A stretch of 56,562 nucleotides of DNA from positions 1 through 56,562 of the forward strand of contig NZ_KZ626893.1 in NCBI RefSeq assembly GCF_002911015.1, given 5' to 3'. This document shows positions 16,081 to 25,230 of the stretch, one piece after another (the stretch's first letter is position 1; every line of letters starts with the position of its first letter). The notes beneath the pieces are model-generated. The model was not told where the DNA came from. It worked only from the letters and a program-made list of their open reading frames with translations, and made no database searches. The stretch is from Streptomyces populi (GTDB lineage Bacteria; Actinomycetota; Actinomycetes; Streptomycetales; Streptomycetaceae). Both the position numbers and the translations under genes were made by a program.

Positions 16081-17661
16081 TCAGTTCAGCCGGCCCGCAA
16101 GGTGGTCGCCCACCCGGAGCGCGTTGGCGATGGCCGTGAGCGACGGGTTCACGGCGCCGATGCTGGGGAAGAAGCCCGTGTCCACGACGTAGAGGTTGTC
16201 CAGGTCGTGGGCGCGGCAGTCGACGTCGAGGACGGACGTCCTCGGGTCGGTGCCGAAGCGGACGGTTCCCGCCTGGTGGGCGGTGGCCCCGATCGGCATG
16301 CCCTTGTGCAGGTAGATGCTGTGCGAGAGCAGGTGATGCTCGTGCATCCCGAGTTCGCCCAGCATCCCCTGGAGCTTGTGGCGCAGCCGTTTGAGGCCGG
16401 CGATGTTGTTCTTCTCGTCCAGGACCAGGTGGACGTCGCCGTCGGCGTCCAGGGTCACCCGGTTGTCCGGGTCCGGCAGGTCCTCGCCGCACAGCCAGAA
16501 GTCGACGGCGTGGTGGGCGATGACCTCGAAGGGCATGTCGGGCGAGACGGCGCCGGCCCAGCGCGGGGCCTCGCCGTGGATCTGGTCGGCGTCGGACTTG
16601 CCGAGCATCTGGATGCCGCCGAGCGGGTAGTCCCAGTCGTCGGCGCCGAGGTACCAGTCGTGCAGGGCGAGCGTCTTCTGGAACCGGGTGGGGTTCGGTT
16701 CCTTCGACACGGCCATCAGGGCGAGGTTGTTGTGCCGCATGTAGTGGCGGCCGACCATGCCGGAGCTGTTGGCCAGTCCGTCGGGGTGCCGGTCGCCGGC
16801 TGATCTCAGCAGCAGGACCGCGGAGTTGACGGCGCCGCAGGCGACCACCACGATGTCCGCGGCGAAGGTGGCGGTGGTGCCGTCGCCGAGTTCGGCGACC
16901 ACCCCGGTGACGGTCCGGCCGGTGGGGTCGGTCTCCAGCCGGCGCACGTCGGCACGGGTGATCATCGTGACGTTGTCGTGCTCCAGGGCGGGGTCGACAC
17001 AGATCACCTGCGCGTCGGACTTGGCGCCCAGCAGGCAGGGGAAACCGTCGACCCGGTCGCAGCGGATGCAGGCGCTGCCGTGGACCGCCCGGCCCCGGTC
17101 GTCCTGGGTCAGGTCGACACCGATCGGCAGGTGGAAGGGGTGCAGTCCGTGCTTCTCGAGGTCGTCGCTGAGCTGCTGGATGCGCGGCTCGTGCTCGACG
17201 GGCGGGAAGGGGTACTGGGCGCTCGCCGGGCCCCCGGTCGGGTCCTCGCCGTGACGGCCGTGGACCCGGTAGAGCTGTTCGGCCCGGGAGTAGTACGGCT
17301 CCAGGTCGGTGTAGTCGATCGGCCAGGCGGGGGAGATCCCGCCGTGGTGGCGCAGCTCGCCGAAGTCCTCGGGGCGCAGGCGGAACAGGGCGGCGCCGTA
17401 GAACTTGGTGTTCCCGCCGACGTAGTAGTTGACCTCGGGCGGGAAGGCGTTGCCGTCCTTGTCGTACCAGTATTCCGGGGCGCGGTACTTGCCCTTGACG
17501 AAGACCGCGGTGGAGTCCCAGTTGTCCCGCTCGCGGGGCAGGTAGTCACCGCGTTCGAGGATGAGGACGCGCTTGCCCGTGGGTGCCAGCCGATGGGCGA
17601 GGGTGCCGCCACCCGCACCGGTGCCGATGATGATGACGTCGTAGTGCTGATCGCCTGCCAC
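16081..17661 (-). CDS. GMC family FAD-dependent oxidoreductase
   Basis: Encodes 526 residues from ATG 17661. The FAD-binding motif is DVIIIGTGAGGGTLAHRLAP near residue 9. A family-typical segment is EVNYYVGGNTKFYGAALFRL, and the catalytic C-terminal histidine region is QAGTVRFGTDPRTSVLDVDC with YVVDTGFFPSIGAVNPSLTA. Cysteines in HGSACIRCDRVDGFPCL could bind a metal or form a disulfide. Such enzymes oxidise sugars, alcohols or sterols. The partnership with zwf suggests a sugar substrate (inference). No signal peptide is seen, so it should be cytoplasmic. Confidence 0.9.
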   Translation of the reverse strand: MAGDQHYDVIIIGTGAGGGTLAHRLAPTGKRVLILERGDYLPRERDNWDSTAVFVKGKYRAPEYWYDKDGNAFPPEVNYYVGGNTKFYGAALFRLRPEDFGELRHHGGISPAWPIDYTDLEPYYSRAEQLYRVHGRHGEDPTGGPASAQYPFPPVEHEPRIQQLSDDLEKHGLHPFHLPIGVDLTQDDRGRAVHGSACIRCDRVDGFPCLLGAKSDAQVICVDPALEHDNVTMITRADVRRLETDPTGRTVTGVVAELGDGTTATFAADIVVVACGAVNSAVLLLRSAGDRHPDGLANSSGMVGRHYMRHNNLALMAVSKEPNPTRFQKTLALHDWYLGADDWDYPLGGIQMLGKSDADQIHGEAPRWAGAVSPDMPFEVIAHHAVDFWLCGEDLPDPDNRVTLDADGDVHLVLDEKNNIAGLKRLRHKLQGMLGELGMHEHHLLSHSIYLHKGMPIGATAHQAGTVRFGTDPRTSVLDVDCRAHDLDNLYVVDTGFFPSIGAVNPSLTAIANALRVGDHLAGRLN

Positions 17662-18006
17662 GGAGGGTTTCCGATCTGGAGTCGTTGCTCGGCCTGCGGC
17701 GTCTGCTCACCCCGCGGGGGTCATGGAGGCGGGGTGGCATCCCCACACCACCGCCCCGGCAGGACAAGTCCCGTCCTCAGCAAGCTACAACCGGCCGGGC
17801 CGGGCGGCATCTCAAGAACGGTGGCGGCCCCCCGGCGGGACCGGACCGCGGGAGGGCCGGGCGAGTGCGCGCAGCGCCGCCTCCACGGTCTTCTCCGTGC
17901 CGCCGGGGGCGTCCACCGTGGCGCCGGGCACACCGACGCGACGCGGTCGGCCGGCCCGGAGGCGCGTACGACGGTCGCGGTCGGCGGTTCCGCCGGGGCG
18001 CGGGCG
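17662..18006. other. 345-base divergent intergenic region, no gene seen
   Basis: Lies between the GMC oxidoreductase start and the first recognisable codons of the decayed 2-hydroxyacid dehydrogenase. It should contain the promoter of the GMC-zwf pair, but I cannot identify boxes with confidence. A G/C homopolymer-rich stretch occurs near 17825-17840. Confidence 0.45.
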
Positions 18007-18350
18007 ATGCCGCCGTACGAGCTGTCCGAACTCGGCGGGCCGCCCGAGGGCCGGCGGGCCGTCGGGCGGGACGGCCGTGGTCCCGCCCCGCCCGACGCCG
18101 TGCTGGAGGCCGTCGAGTTCTTCGTCGTCCCGTGCACCCGCACGGACGCGGCGGTGCCGGGCCGGCTGCTGGCCCTGCGGGTGGTGCGGTCGCTGAGCGC
18201 GGGGTGGGGGCCTGCTGCCGCACGTGCCCGCGGGCGTCACGCTCCGCAACGCCCGCGGGGTGCACGACACGAGCACGGCCGAGCACGCGGTGACGCTGCT
18301 GCTCGCCGCGCTGCGCGGGATCCCCGGGCTCGTCAGGGCGCAGAGGGCGC
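18007..18350 (+). pseudogene. D-2-hydroxyacid dehydrogenase, N-terminal remnant
   Basis: One frame from ATG 18007 reads MPPYELSELGGPPEG, DGRGPAPP, AVEFFVVPCTRTDAAVPG and LALRVVRSLSAG. After a G-run near 18205-18210 a second frame continues with LPHVPAGVTLRNARGVHDTS, TAEHAVTLLLAALRGIPGLV. These are the first 115 or so residues of a D-isomer 2-hydroxyacid dehydrogenase. The NAD-binding Rossmann domain and catalytic histidine are missing; beyond RAQ the DNA turns into low-complexity repeats. One frameshift plus a truncation mark it as a dead gene. Confidence 0.7.
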
Positions 18351-18390
18351 GGCGGCGGGCTTCCGCCCCGCGCCGGTCGCGACCGGACGG

Positions 18391-18425
18391 TGCTGGGGCT
18401 GGGGCTGGGGCTGGGGCCGGGCTAG
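18391..18425. repeat. Short tandem repeat (TGGGGC)n
   Basis: Four to five near-perfect copies of the hexamer TGGGGC lie directly after the truncated dehydrogenase. The run is guanine-rich on the plus strand and could form a quadruplex. It may mark the point where the gene was lost by slippage or recombination (inference). Confidence 0.6.
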
Positions 18426-18503
18426 GGGGCGATCGGGGCCGCCGTCGAGGCCCGCCCCGCCCCGTTCCGGTGCGAGGTACTCGGGAAACGGGGCCGAGGT
18501 CCG

Positions 18504-19427
18504 TCAGAGGACGGCGATCGGGTTGACCGGGGAGCCGGTGGCGTGCGGCAGGCGGAGCGGCGCGACCACGCACAGGAAGGACCAGCGGCCCTCGCGCGCG
18601 CAGTGCGGCACGAGGTCCTCGAACTGCAGGTAGTCCAGCAGGTGGAGGCCCATCGCGTGGACCGCGAGCACGTGGACGGGGAAGGCCACGCCCTCGGTCC
18701 GGGAGGGCGCGGTGTCGTTGTTGCCGTCGCTGCCGAGGACCGCGACGCGTCGTTCGGCGAGGAACTCCATCGCGCCCGGATGGAGTCCGGCGCGGGCCGC
18801 CGCCGCGTCCCAGGGGCCGTGTTCGGCACGGCGGAGACGGTGTCCGACCCGGACGAACAGCAGGTCGCCCGGGCCGACCCGGACCCCCTGGACGGCCTCG
18901 GCCTCGGCCAGTTCCCCGGCGCCCACCTGGTCGCCCGGCTCCAGCCAGGGCACCCCGCGCAGCCGCGGGATGTCCAGCAGGACGCCCCGGCCGACGATGC
19001 CGTCCCGGACCAGGTCCACCGAGAGCGCGCGGGCCCCGTCGGTGGTGAGGGTGTCCGCGTCCACGCCGCCGTAGAGCGTGCCGTCGTAGACCACGTGGCA
19101 CAGCGCGTCCAGATGGCTGTCGGCGTCGCCGTGCACGTTCATGGCGACGCGGTCCCGGGCGAAGTCCAGGCCCTCGGCGGGCAGACGGCCCGCCACCGCG
19201 CCGGTCATCCGGTGGACGGCGGGCTCGGGGTTGTCCGGCCCGGGGCGGGTCTCCACCGGTGCCGCCAGCGAGACCCGCAGTCCCGACCGCACCTCGCGTG
19301 CCGCGGCCGCCACGCGTCGCGGGGTGAGTTCCGCGAGGGCGCCGTCCGGACGGTCGCGGCGCAACCGCCGGTACAGCTCGCGGAACTCGGCGGCGCCCGT
19401 CGTCGCGGTCACCGGGCCGACGGCCAC
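18504..19427 (-). CDS. Cyclase-family (kynurenine formamidase-like) hydrolase
   Basis: Encodes 307 residues from GTG 19427, placed immediately after the stop of the GH15 gene, so translation is probably coupled. The metal-binding signature of the cyclase/AfKMO family appears as MNVHGDADSHLDALCHVVYD (H-G-x3-H-x-D-x3-H). A second conserved stretch is VLLDIPRLRGVPWLEPGDQV. Members hydrolyse cyclic amides or N-formyl compounds with a bound metal. The substrate here is unknown. It is likely the last gene of an operon with the GH15 enzyme. Confidence 0.85.
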   Translation of the reverse strand: MAVGPVTATTGAAEFRELYRRLRRDRPDGALAELTPRRVAAAAREVRSGLRVSLAAPVETRPGPDNPEPAVHRMTGAVAGRLPAEGLDFARDRVAMNVHGDADSHLDALCHVVYDGTLYGGVDADTLTTDGARALSVDLVRDGIVGRGVLLDIPRLRGVPWLEPGDQVGAGELAEAEAVQGVRVGPGDLLFVRVGHRLRRAEHGPWDAAAARAGLHPGAMEFLAERRVAVLGSDGNNDTAPSRTEGVAFPVHVLAVHAMGLHLLDYLQFEDLVPHCAREGRWSFLCVVAPLRLPHATGSPVNPIAVL

Positions 19428-21254
19428 TCAGGACCCCCTCTTCGCGTCCAGCACGTCGTCCAGTGTGGTGGCCGCCATGATCAGGGACAGGTGGGTGAAG
19501 GCCTGCGGGAAGTTGCCGAGCTGCTCGCCGGAGGGGCCGATCTCCTCGGCGAACAGGCCGACGTGGTTGGCGTAGGTCAGCATCTTCTCGAAGGCGTAGC
19601 GAGCCTGCCGCAGCCGTCCGGCGCGGGCGAGCGCGTCGACGTGGAGGAAGGTGCACAGGCTGAAGGTGCCCTCGGAGCCGCGCAGTCCGTCGGGCGACGC
19701 GGCGGGGTCGTAGCGGTAGACCAGGCTGTCGGAGACGAGCTTGCGGTCCATCGCGTCGAGGGTGGACAGCCAGGCCGGGTCGCGCGGGCCGAGCAGGCCG
19801 ACCCGGGGGATCAGCAGCAGCGAGGCGTCCAGGACGTCACCGTCGTAGTGCTGGACGAGCGCCTTCTCCTTCTCGCTCCAGCCCCGGGTCATGATCTGTT
19901 CCAGGATCGCGTCGCGGGTGTCGCGCCAGCGCGCGATGTCGGCGGGGCGGCTGAAGTGCTCGGCCAGGTGGATGCCCCGGTCGAACGCGACCCAGGTCAT
20001 CACCCGGCTGTAGGTGAAGTCCTTGCGGCCGCCGCGGGTCTCCCAGATGCCCTCGTCCGGCCGGTCCCAGTTGTCGCTGAGCCAGTCGAGCATCCGCGCC
20101 GTCTCCTGCCAGCCCTGGTAGCCGGGCTGGATGCCGACGTTGCGCCCCTCGGCGAGCGCGTACAGCGCCTCGCCGTAGATGTCGAGCTGCAACTGGTCCA
20201 TGGCGGCGTTGCCCGCGCGGACGGGGTACGAGCCGCGGTACCCCTCGAAGTGCTCCAGGATCTCCTCGGTCAGCTCCGGGTCGCCGTCCACCCGGTACAT
20301 GATCTGCAGCCGCTCGCCGGGCAGTTCGAGCCGCTCGTGGAGACGGTCGTTCAGCCAGCGGGTGTACGCGCCGGCCTCCTCCACGAAACCGAGGTCGATC
20401 AGCGCGCGCACCGAGAGCGAGGCGTCCCGTACCCAGGTGAAGCGGTAGTCCCAGTTGCGCTCGCCCCCCACCTGCTCGGGCAGTCCCATGGTGGCGGCGG
20501 CGATCGGCGCGCCGGTGGGGGCGTAGGTGAGCAGCTTGAGGGTGATCGCGGACCGGCGGACCATGTCGGGCCAGCGGCCTCGGTAGTTGGAGGTGCGGAC
20601 CCAGTCCTGCCAGAAGTTGACGGCGTCCCAGAGGTCCTCGGTGATCTGTTCCTCGTTCACCGGGGGCGGCGCGGCTCCGTCCGCGGCGCAGACGGTGAGC
20701 ACGGCACCGGCCGTCTGGCCGGCGCCGAGCGTGACGGTGCCGGTCACGTCGTCGCCGACGCGCTCCACCGGGAAGGTGGTGCGCAGGTGCAGGGCGATGC
20801 CGGGGGCCCGGAAGGCGGCGTACCTGTCGTCGAGACGGAGTTCGTGGGACGCGCGGCCGTAGTCGAAGCGCGGGTTGCACGCGAGGGAGAAGGTGACGGT
20901 GCCGCGGACGACGCGGATCGCGCGGACCACCGTGTGCCGGTCGGTGGGGGTCGCGGAGGTGTCGGGCGGCATCCAGTCGATCAGTTCGCCGACGCCCTCG
21001 GGGGACATGAACCGGGTGACCAGGACGGCGGTGTCCGGGTAGTACAACTGGCGGTGGGTCACGTTCTCGGCGTCGGGGGCGATGCGGAAGTGACCGCCGC
21101 GGTCGTGGTCCAGCAGGGCGGCGAAGATGCTCGGCGAGTCGACCCGGGGCGCGGCGAACCAGTCCATCACGCCCTGGGCGGAGACGAGCGCGACGGTCTG
21201 GAGGTCGCCCACCAGGCCGTGGTCGGCGATCGGCGGGTAGCGGTCCATCAGCAC
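19428..21254 (-). CDS. Glycoside hydrolase family 15 (glucoamylase/trehalase)
   Basis: Encodes 608 residues from ATG 21254 (MLMDRYPPIADHGLVGDLQT). An N-terminal beta-sandwich of about 220 residues contains GVMDWFAAPRVDSPSIFAAL. An (alpha/alpha)6 barrel follows, with ERNWDYRFTWVRDASLSVRA and the catalytic acid in RPDEGIWETRGGRKDFTYSR. No signal peptide is present, so it acts in the cytoplasm. Actinobacterial members of this type are often trehalases or hydrolyse alpha-glucans. Either would release glucose that could feed the nearby zwf after phosphorylation (inference). Confidence 0.92.
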   Translation of the reverse strand: MLMDRYPPIADHGLVGDLQTVALVSAQGVMDWFAAPRVDSPSIFAALLDHDRGGHFRIAPDAENVTHRQLYYPDTAVLVTRFMSPEGVGELIDWMPPDTSATPTDRHTVVRAIRVVRGTVTFSLACNPRFDYGRASHELRLDDRYAAFRAPGIALHLRTTFPVERVGDDVTGTVTLGAGQTAGAVLTVCAADGAAPPPVNEEQITEDLWDAVNFWQDWVRTSNYRGRWPDMVRRSAITLKLLTYAPTGAPIAAATMGLPEQVGGERNWDYRFTWVRDASLSVRALIDLGFVEEAGAYTRWLNDRLHERLELPGERLQIMYRVDGDPELTEEILEHFEGYRGSYPVRAGNAAMDQLQLDIYGEALYALAEGRNVGIQPGYQGWQETARMLDWLSDNWDRPDEGIWETRGGRKDFTYSRVMTWVAFDRGIHLAEHFSRPADIARWRDTRDAILEQIMTRGWSEKEKALVQHYDGDVLDASLLLIPRVGLLGPRDPAWLSTLDAMDRKLVSDSLVYRYDPAASPDGLRGSEGTFSLCTFLHVDALARAGRLRQARYAFEKMLTYANHVGLFAEEIGPSGEQLGNFPQAFTHLSLIMAATTLDDVLDAKRGS

Positions 21255-21282
21255 ACTCCGGGTCCGGGATCGATGATCGGCA

Positions 21283-22326
21283 TTACTGGTCGTCCCCCGG
21301 CAGCCCCGCGGCCGAGGTGTCGGTGTCGGTGAGCGGTTCCAGCCGGCCCATGGTGTCGAGCCGGTAGACCAGCACGAGGGCCGGTCCGACGAGCACGACC
21401 GCGATGAGCGTCACGATCCCCAGCCAGCGCAGGCTGTGCGCGGCCCCGGCGGCCTCGGACACGGTCAGCGTGGTCGGCAGGAGGTAAGGCCGCTGGGCGA
21501 AGCCCCAGGCCAGCACGGCCAGGGCGACGGTCGCCACGGCCGAGCAGCGGGACCAGCCGTACATCCGCCGCGCGAGGAGGAGCACCGCGGCCAGGCCGCA
21601 GACCCCGGCCAGGAGCGCCATCAGCAGTCCGAGGCCGCTGGTGAGGCCGTCCCAGACGTACCGCGCGTCGTCCCGGGTGACCGGCAGGGCGACGAGGGCG
21701 AGGACCACGAGGGCCGCGAAGGCGGTCCAGGCCCGCAGCCGGAAGTAGCCGACGAGGTCGTCCGCCCCGAACCGCCGGGCGTCGGAGCACAGGAACACCG
21801 CGCCGAGGAAGGCGGTGGCGGCGACGGCCAGCAGTCCGGCCATGAGCGAGGTCGGGTTGGCCCAGGCGTCCGCGGACGCCTCGGTGCCCACCGCGACCCG
21901 CCCGGAGGCGACACCTCCCAGGACCGATCCGAGGAAGAACGGCGTGAGGAGCGACGAGATCGCGAACACCGCGCCGTAGACGCGCCGTTGGGCGATCCTG
22001 CGGGTCGGTTTGCGCAGGGCGAACCCGGCGCCCCGGAGCACCTGCCCGACGGCCGCGAGCGCGAGCGGCAGCCACAGCGCCTCGAAGACCGCCTGGAACA
22101 TCACGGGGAAGCCGGTCCACATGATGATCAGGACGAAGATCAGCCAGACGTTGTTGACCTCCCAGACCGGTGCCATGGCGTGGTCGATCAGCCAGCGGGG
22201 GCGTTTGCCGCGCTCGGCGCCGCCGGCCGTCAGGTCCCAGAAGCCCGCGCCGTAGTCGGTGCCGCCGGCGCAGGCGTAGGCCGCGATCACGATCACCAGC
22301 AGCCAGGCGATGACGTCGGCCATCAT
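21283..22326 (-). CDS. cydB: Cytochrome bd-type quinol oxidase subunit II
   Basis: Encodes 347 residues from ATG 22326, overlapping the end of cydA by 4 bases. The N-terminus MADVIAWLLVIVIAAYACAG leads into DYGAGFWDLTAGG and MAPVWEVNNVWLIFVLIIMW, the usual subunit II signature. Eight or more membrane helices are visible, including YLLPTTLTVSEAAGAAHSLR near the end. The subunit supports the haem-bearing subunit I in the plasma membrane. No cydCD exporter genes follow, unlike many actinobacterial cyd loci. Confidence 0.93.
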   Translation of the reverse strand: MMADVIAWLLVIVIAAYACAGGTDYGAGFWDLTAGGAERGKRPRWLIDHAMAPVWEVNNVWLIFVLIIMWTGFPVMFQAVFEALWLPLALAAVGQVLRGAGFALRKPTRRIAQRRVYGAVFAISSLLTPFFLGSVLGGVASGRVAVGTEASADAWANPTSLMAGLLAVAATAFLGAVFLCSDARRFGADDLVGYFRLRAWTAFAALVVLALVALPVTRDDARYVWDGLTSGLGLLMALLAGVCGLAAVLLLARRMYGWSRCSAVATVALAVLAWGFAQRPYLLPTTLTVSEAAGAAHSLRWLGIVTLIAVVLVGPALVLVYRLDTMGRLEPLTDTDTSAAGLPGDDQ

Positions 22327-23804
22327 CGGGCACCGCCGGATGGCGTGCCGGACCCGCCGCCGGTCGCCGCCCCGGCCTCACCGGGTACGGGCTCTCGTCT
22401 CGGCCCGTAGGGGATGTCGGTCTCGGGACCGTGCGCCCCTCGCGCCGCCGCCCCTTCGTCGGCGATGCGCCAGCGGGTCCGCATCTTCAGCACGACGGCC
22501 AGGAACGCCGAGAACACGGTCACGTAGAGGACGACGACGATGCCGAGCATCGTCCAGATCCCGCCGGCGTGGGTGGTGGTGACGGCCTCCGACACCCGCA
22601 TGTTGTTGTAGACGATCCACGGCTGGCGGCCGACCTCGGTGGTGATCCAGCCGCACTCCACCGTGATCAGGCACGCGGCTCCCGCGAGCGCGGCGCAGGA
22701 GAAGAACCAGCGGTTCAGCGGCAGGTCCCGGTGCCGCCACCAGATCCAGGCGTACCAGAGGGCGAGCAGGATCAGCACGCTGCCGATCGTGGCCATGATG
22801 TCGAAGGCCCAGTGCACGATGGTGGCCTCGGTCGGCGTCGGGCGGTCCGAGGCGGGCACGGCGGTCAGTCCGGTCACCTGGGTGCTGGGTTTGAACCCGG
22901 CGAGGATGGAGTCCAGTTGCGGGATCTTGATCCCACCGGAGATCGTCCCGTTCCCGTGCAGCCGGCCGAAGATGTACTCGGGCACGTGCCTGTCGGTCTT
23001 CCAGACGATCTCCATGGCGGCGAACTTGACCGGCTGCTTGTGGAAGACGGCGCGCGCGGCGTTGTCACCGAGGAAGAACTGGACGGGGGTGAGGATCGCG
23101 GCGACGGTGAACGGCACGGTGAAACCGAGCTTGTGGTAACGGTCGTGCCGTCCGCGCAGCCAGCCGACCGCGTACACGCCGGCGACCACGTAGCCGGCGG
23201 TCATAAACATGGCGACGATGAAATGCCAGTACTGGGGGCCGAACATCGGCGTGAAGATCGCCTGCCGCACGTCGACGTTCTCGGGGTTGCCCTGCGCGTC
23301 CAGGGTGAAGCCCTGAGGGGTGTTCATCCAGGAGTTCGCGGCGATGATGCCGAACGCACCCATCGCCGCCGTGAACGGCAGCGGCACGGCCAGCCACCAG
23401 TGGGTCCACGGCTTGAGCCGGCGCCACCCGTAGAGGTACACGGCGATCAGGATGGCCTCGAGGAAGAACGCCCACGCCTCCACGCCGAAGCCGAGGCCGA
23501 AGACGTCGCCCCAGCGCCCCATCATCCCCGGCCACAGCAGCCCGAATTCCAGGGACAGCACGGTGCCGGTGATGATGCCGATGGCGAACTGCACCGCCAT
23601 CACCGCGGACCACCGCCGGGCGAGGAGCAGGGCCACGGGGTCGTCGCGGCGCAGCGCGCGGTAGTGCATCAGGACCGTGATGAACGGCAGCGCGACGCCG
23701 AACGGCACCAGCAGGATGTGCATGGCCAGGGTGAAGGCCATCTGCTCACGGGCCGGCAGGAGCTGGGGAGGTGTGTTCGCCAGGTGGACGGCGATGCTGA
23801 GCAT
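22323..23804 (-). CDS. cydA: Cytochrome bd-type quinol oxidase subunit I, short Q-loop form
   Basis: Encodes 493 residues from ATG 23804. Recognisable elements are QMAFTLAMHILLVPFGVALP (haem-ligand His), GFGVEAWAFFLEAILIAVYL (conserved Glu residues), FAAMEIVWKTDRHVPEYIFG (quinol site Glu), HWAFDIM and GWITTEVGRQPWIVYNNMRV (the GRQPW motif). The loop between the quinol site and the next helix is about 60 residues, much shorter than in E. coli CydA, as in CioA-type cyanide-insensitive oxidases. The enzyme oxidises quinol and reduces oxygen to water. It starts 83 bases downstream of the type II NADH dehydrogenase. Confidence 0.93.
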   Translation of the reverse strand: MLSIAVHLANTPPQLLPAREQMAFTLAMHILLVPFGVALPFITVLMHYRALRRDDPVALLLARRWSAVMAVQFAIGIITGTVLSLEFGLLWPGMMGRWGDVFGLGFGVEAWAFFLEAILIAVYLYGWRRLKPWTHWWLAVPLPFTAAMGAFGIIAANSWMNTPQGFTLDAQGNPENVDVRQAIFTPMFGPQYWHFIVAMFMTAGYVVAGVYAVGWLRGRHDRYHKLGFTVPFTVAAILTPVQFFLGDNAARAVFHKQPVKFAAMEIVWKTDRHVPEYIFGRLHGNGTISGGIKIPQLDSILAGFKPSTQVTGLTAVPASDRPTPTEATIVHWAFDIMATIGSVLILLALWYAWIWWRHRDLPLNRWFFSCAALAGAACLITVECGWITTEVGRQPWIVYNNMRVSEAVTTTHAGGIWTMLGIVVVLYVTVFSAFLAVVLKMRTRWRIADEGAAARGAHGPETDIPYGPRREPVPGEAGAATGGGSGTPSGGAR

Positions 23805-23886
23805 GTGCGCCTCGGTTGTCTGCCCCGCGTGCGACGGGGCTGAGGGGGAACGGCGAAGGTACGGCCGGCGCGGACCGGCCGGGGCG

Positions 23887-25230
23887 TCAGGAAGAGGTGG
23901 CCGGCGGCTTCCTTCCGGCGGGGGGATCCGGGGACGGCTCCCGGTCGGGCATGGTGAAGGCGCGTTCGCGCCGCGAGCCGGAGGCGAACACGACGGCCCA
24001 GCTCAGCAGCGCGCCGAACCTGCTGCGGAATCCGGTGAGGAAGACGAGGTGGATCAGGAGCCAGGCCAGCCAGCCGGTCCGGCCGGACAGGTGCACCGGA
24101 CCGGCCTTGACGACGGCCCTCCCGCGGCAGATGTAGGCGGCACTGCCCAGGTCCACGTACTTGAAGGGCTTCGGCCGCTTCTTCCTGCCCTCGATGGAGT
24201 GCCGCACGGCGCGGCCGGCGTAGGCGCCCGTCTGCATGGCGACCTCGGCGAGGCCGGGGAGCCGGTCGAGGCCCATCACGTCCCCGGTCACGCGGATGTC
24301 CGGGTGCCCGGGGAGGGTCAGGTCGGGTTCGACCGCGATGCGCCCGGCCCGGTCCTGCTCCGCTCCGGTGGCCCGCGCCAGTGCCGCGGCGACGGGCGGG
24401 GCTTCGACACCCGCCGTCCACAGCACCGTGTGCGCCGGGAAGTGCGTGCTCGCGCCGTTCCCGTCCTTCACGGTCAGTCCGTTCGCGTCGACGCCGGTCA
24501 CGGTCGTGCCGAGGTGGATCTCCACGCCGAGGTCGCGCAGGGTCCGGGCCGCGCGTTCGGCGAGGCGGGGACCGAACGCGCCCAGTACGGCCTCGGACCC
24601 TTCGAAGAGCAGCACCCGTGCCTCGGCGGAGTCGACGGCCCGGAATTCCCGGTCGAGCGTGTGGCCCGCGATCTCCCTGATCTGTCCGGCGAGTTCCACG
24701 CCGGTCGGACCGCCCCCGACGAGCGCGAAGGTGAGCCACCGTCGGCGTTCCCTGGGGTCGGTGGCCGTCTCGGCCATCTCGAAGGCCTGGTAGATGCGGC
24801 GGCGGATGCCGAGGGCGTCGTCCAGGGTCTTCATCCCGGGTGCGTGCGCGGCGAACTCGTCGTGCCCGAAGTAGGACTGGCGCATGCCGACGGCGACGAT
24901 CAGGTCGTCGTAGGGCAGCTCCAGGAGCCCGCCGTCGGGCCGCCGCGCCCGCACCGTCTTCGCGCCGGGGTCCACGTCCGTGGCCTCGGCGAGCAGGCAG
25001 TTCACGTTGTGGTGGCGGCGCAGGACCGTGCGCAGCGGCTGCGCGATCTGGCCTTCCGACAGGATCCCGGACGCGCACTGGTAGAGCAGCGGCTGGAACA
25101 GGTGGTGGGGCCGGCGGTCGACGACCGTCACCGCGGCCGGCGCGTGCCGCAGGGCACGGGCGGCGAACAGTCCGGCGAAACCGCCGCCGATGATCACCAC
25201 CCGGCGGGGCGTGACGTGGTCCTCCATCAT
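23887..25230 (-). CDS. ndh: Type II NADH dehydrogenase (NAD(P)/FAD oxidoreductase)
   Basis: Encodes 447 residues from ATG 25230 (the ATG three bases later is equally possible). The FAD site is RRVVIIGGGFAGLFAARALR, and the NADH site lies around WLTFALVGGGPTGVELAGQI. GRIAVEPDLTLPGHPDIRVT with GDVMGLDRLPGLAEVAMQTG is typical. The C-terminus has a membrane-binding segment, WLAWLLIHLVFLTGFRSRFG, and a basic tail. It passes electrons from NADH to quinone without pumping protons. Placed directly before cydA, it could form a short non-coupled chain NADH-quinone-bd oxidase (inference). Confidence 0.9.
   Translation of the reverse strand: MMEDHVTPRRVVIIGGGFAGLFAARALRHAPAAVTVVDRRPHHLFQPLLYQCASGILSEGQIAQPLRTVLRRHHNVNCLLAEATDVDPGAKTVRARRPDGGLLELPYDDLIVAVGMRQSYFGHDEFAAHAPGMKTLDDALGIRRRIYQAFEMAETATDPRERRRWLTFALVGGGPTGVELAGQIREIAGHTLDREFRAVDSAEARVLLFEGSEAVLGAFGPRLAERAARTLRDLGVEIHLGTTVTGVDANGLTVKDGNGASTHFPAHTVLWTAGVEAPPVAAALARATGAEQDRAGRIAVEPDLTLPGHPDIRVTGDVMGLDRLPGLAEVAMQTGAYAGRAVRHSIEGRKKRPKPFKYVDLGSAAYICRGRAVVKAGPVHLSGRTGWLAWLLIHLVFLTGFRSRFGALLSWAVVFASGSRRERAFTMPDREPSPDPPAGRKPPATSS

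Noticed and set aside
18543..21332. 929-codon open frame on the plus strand
   Set aside because: Antisense to the well-supported cyclase and GH15 genes; no domain; typical of high-GC complementary frames.
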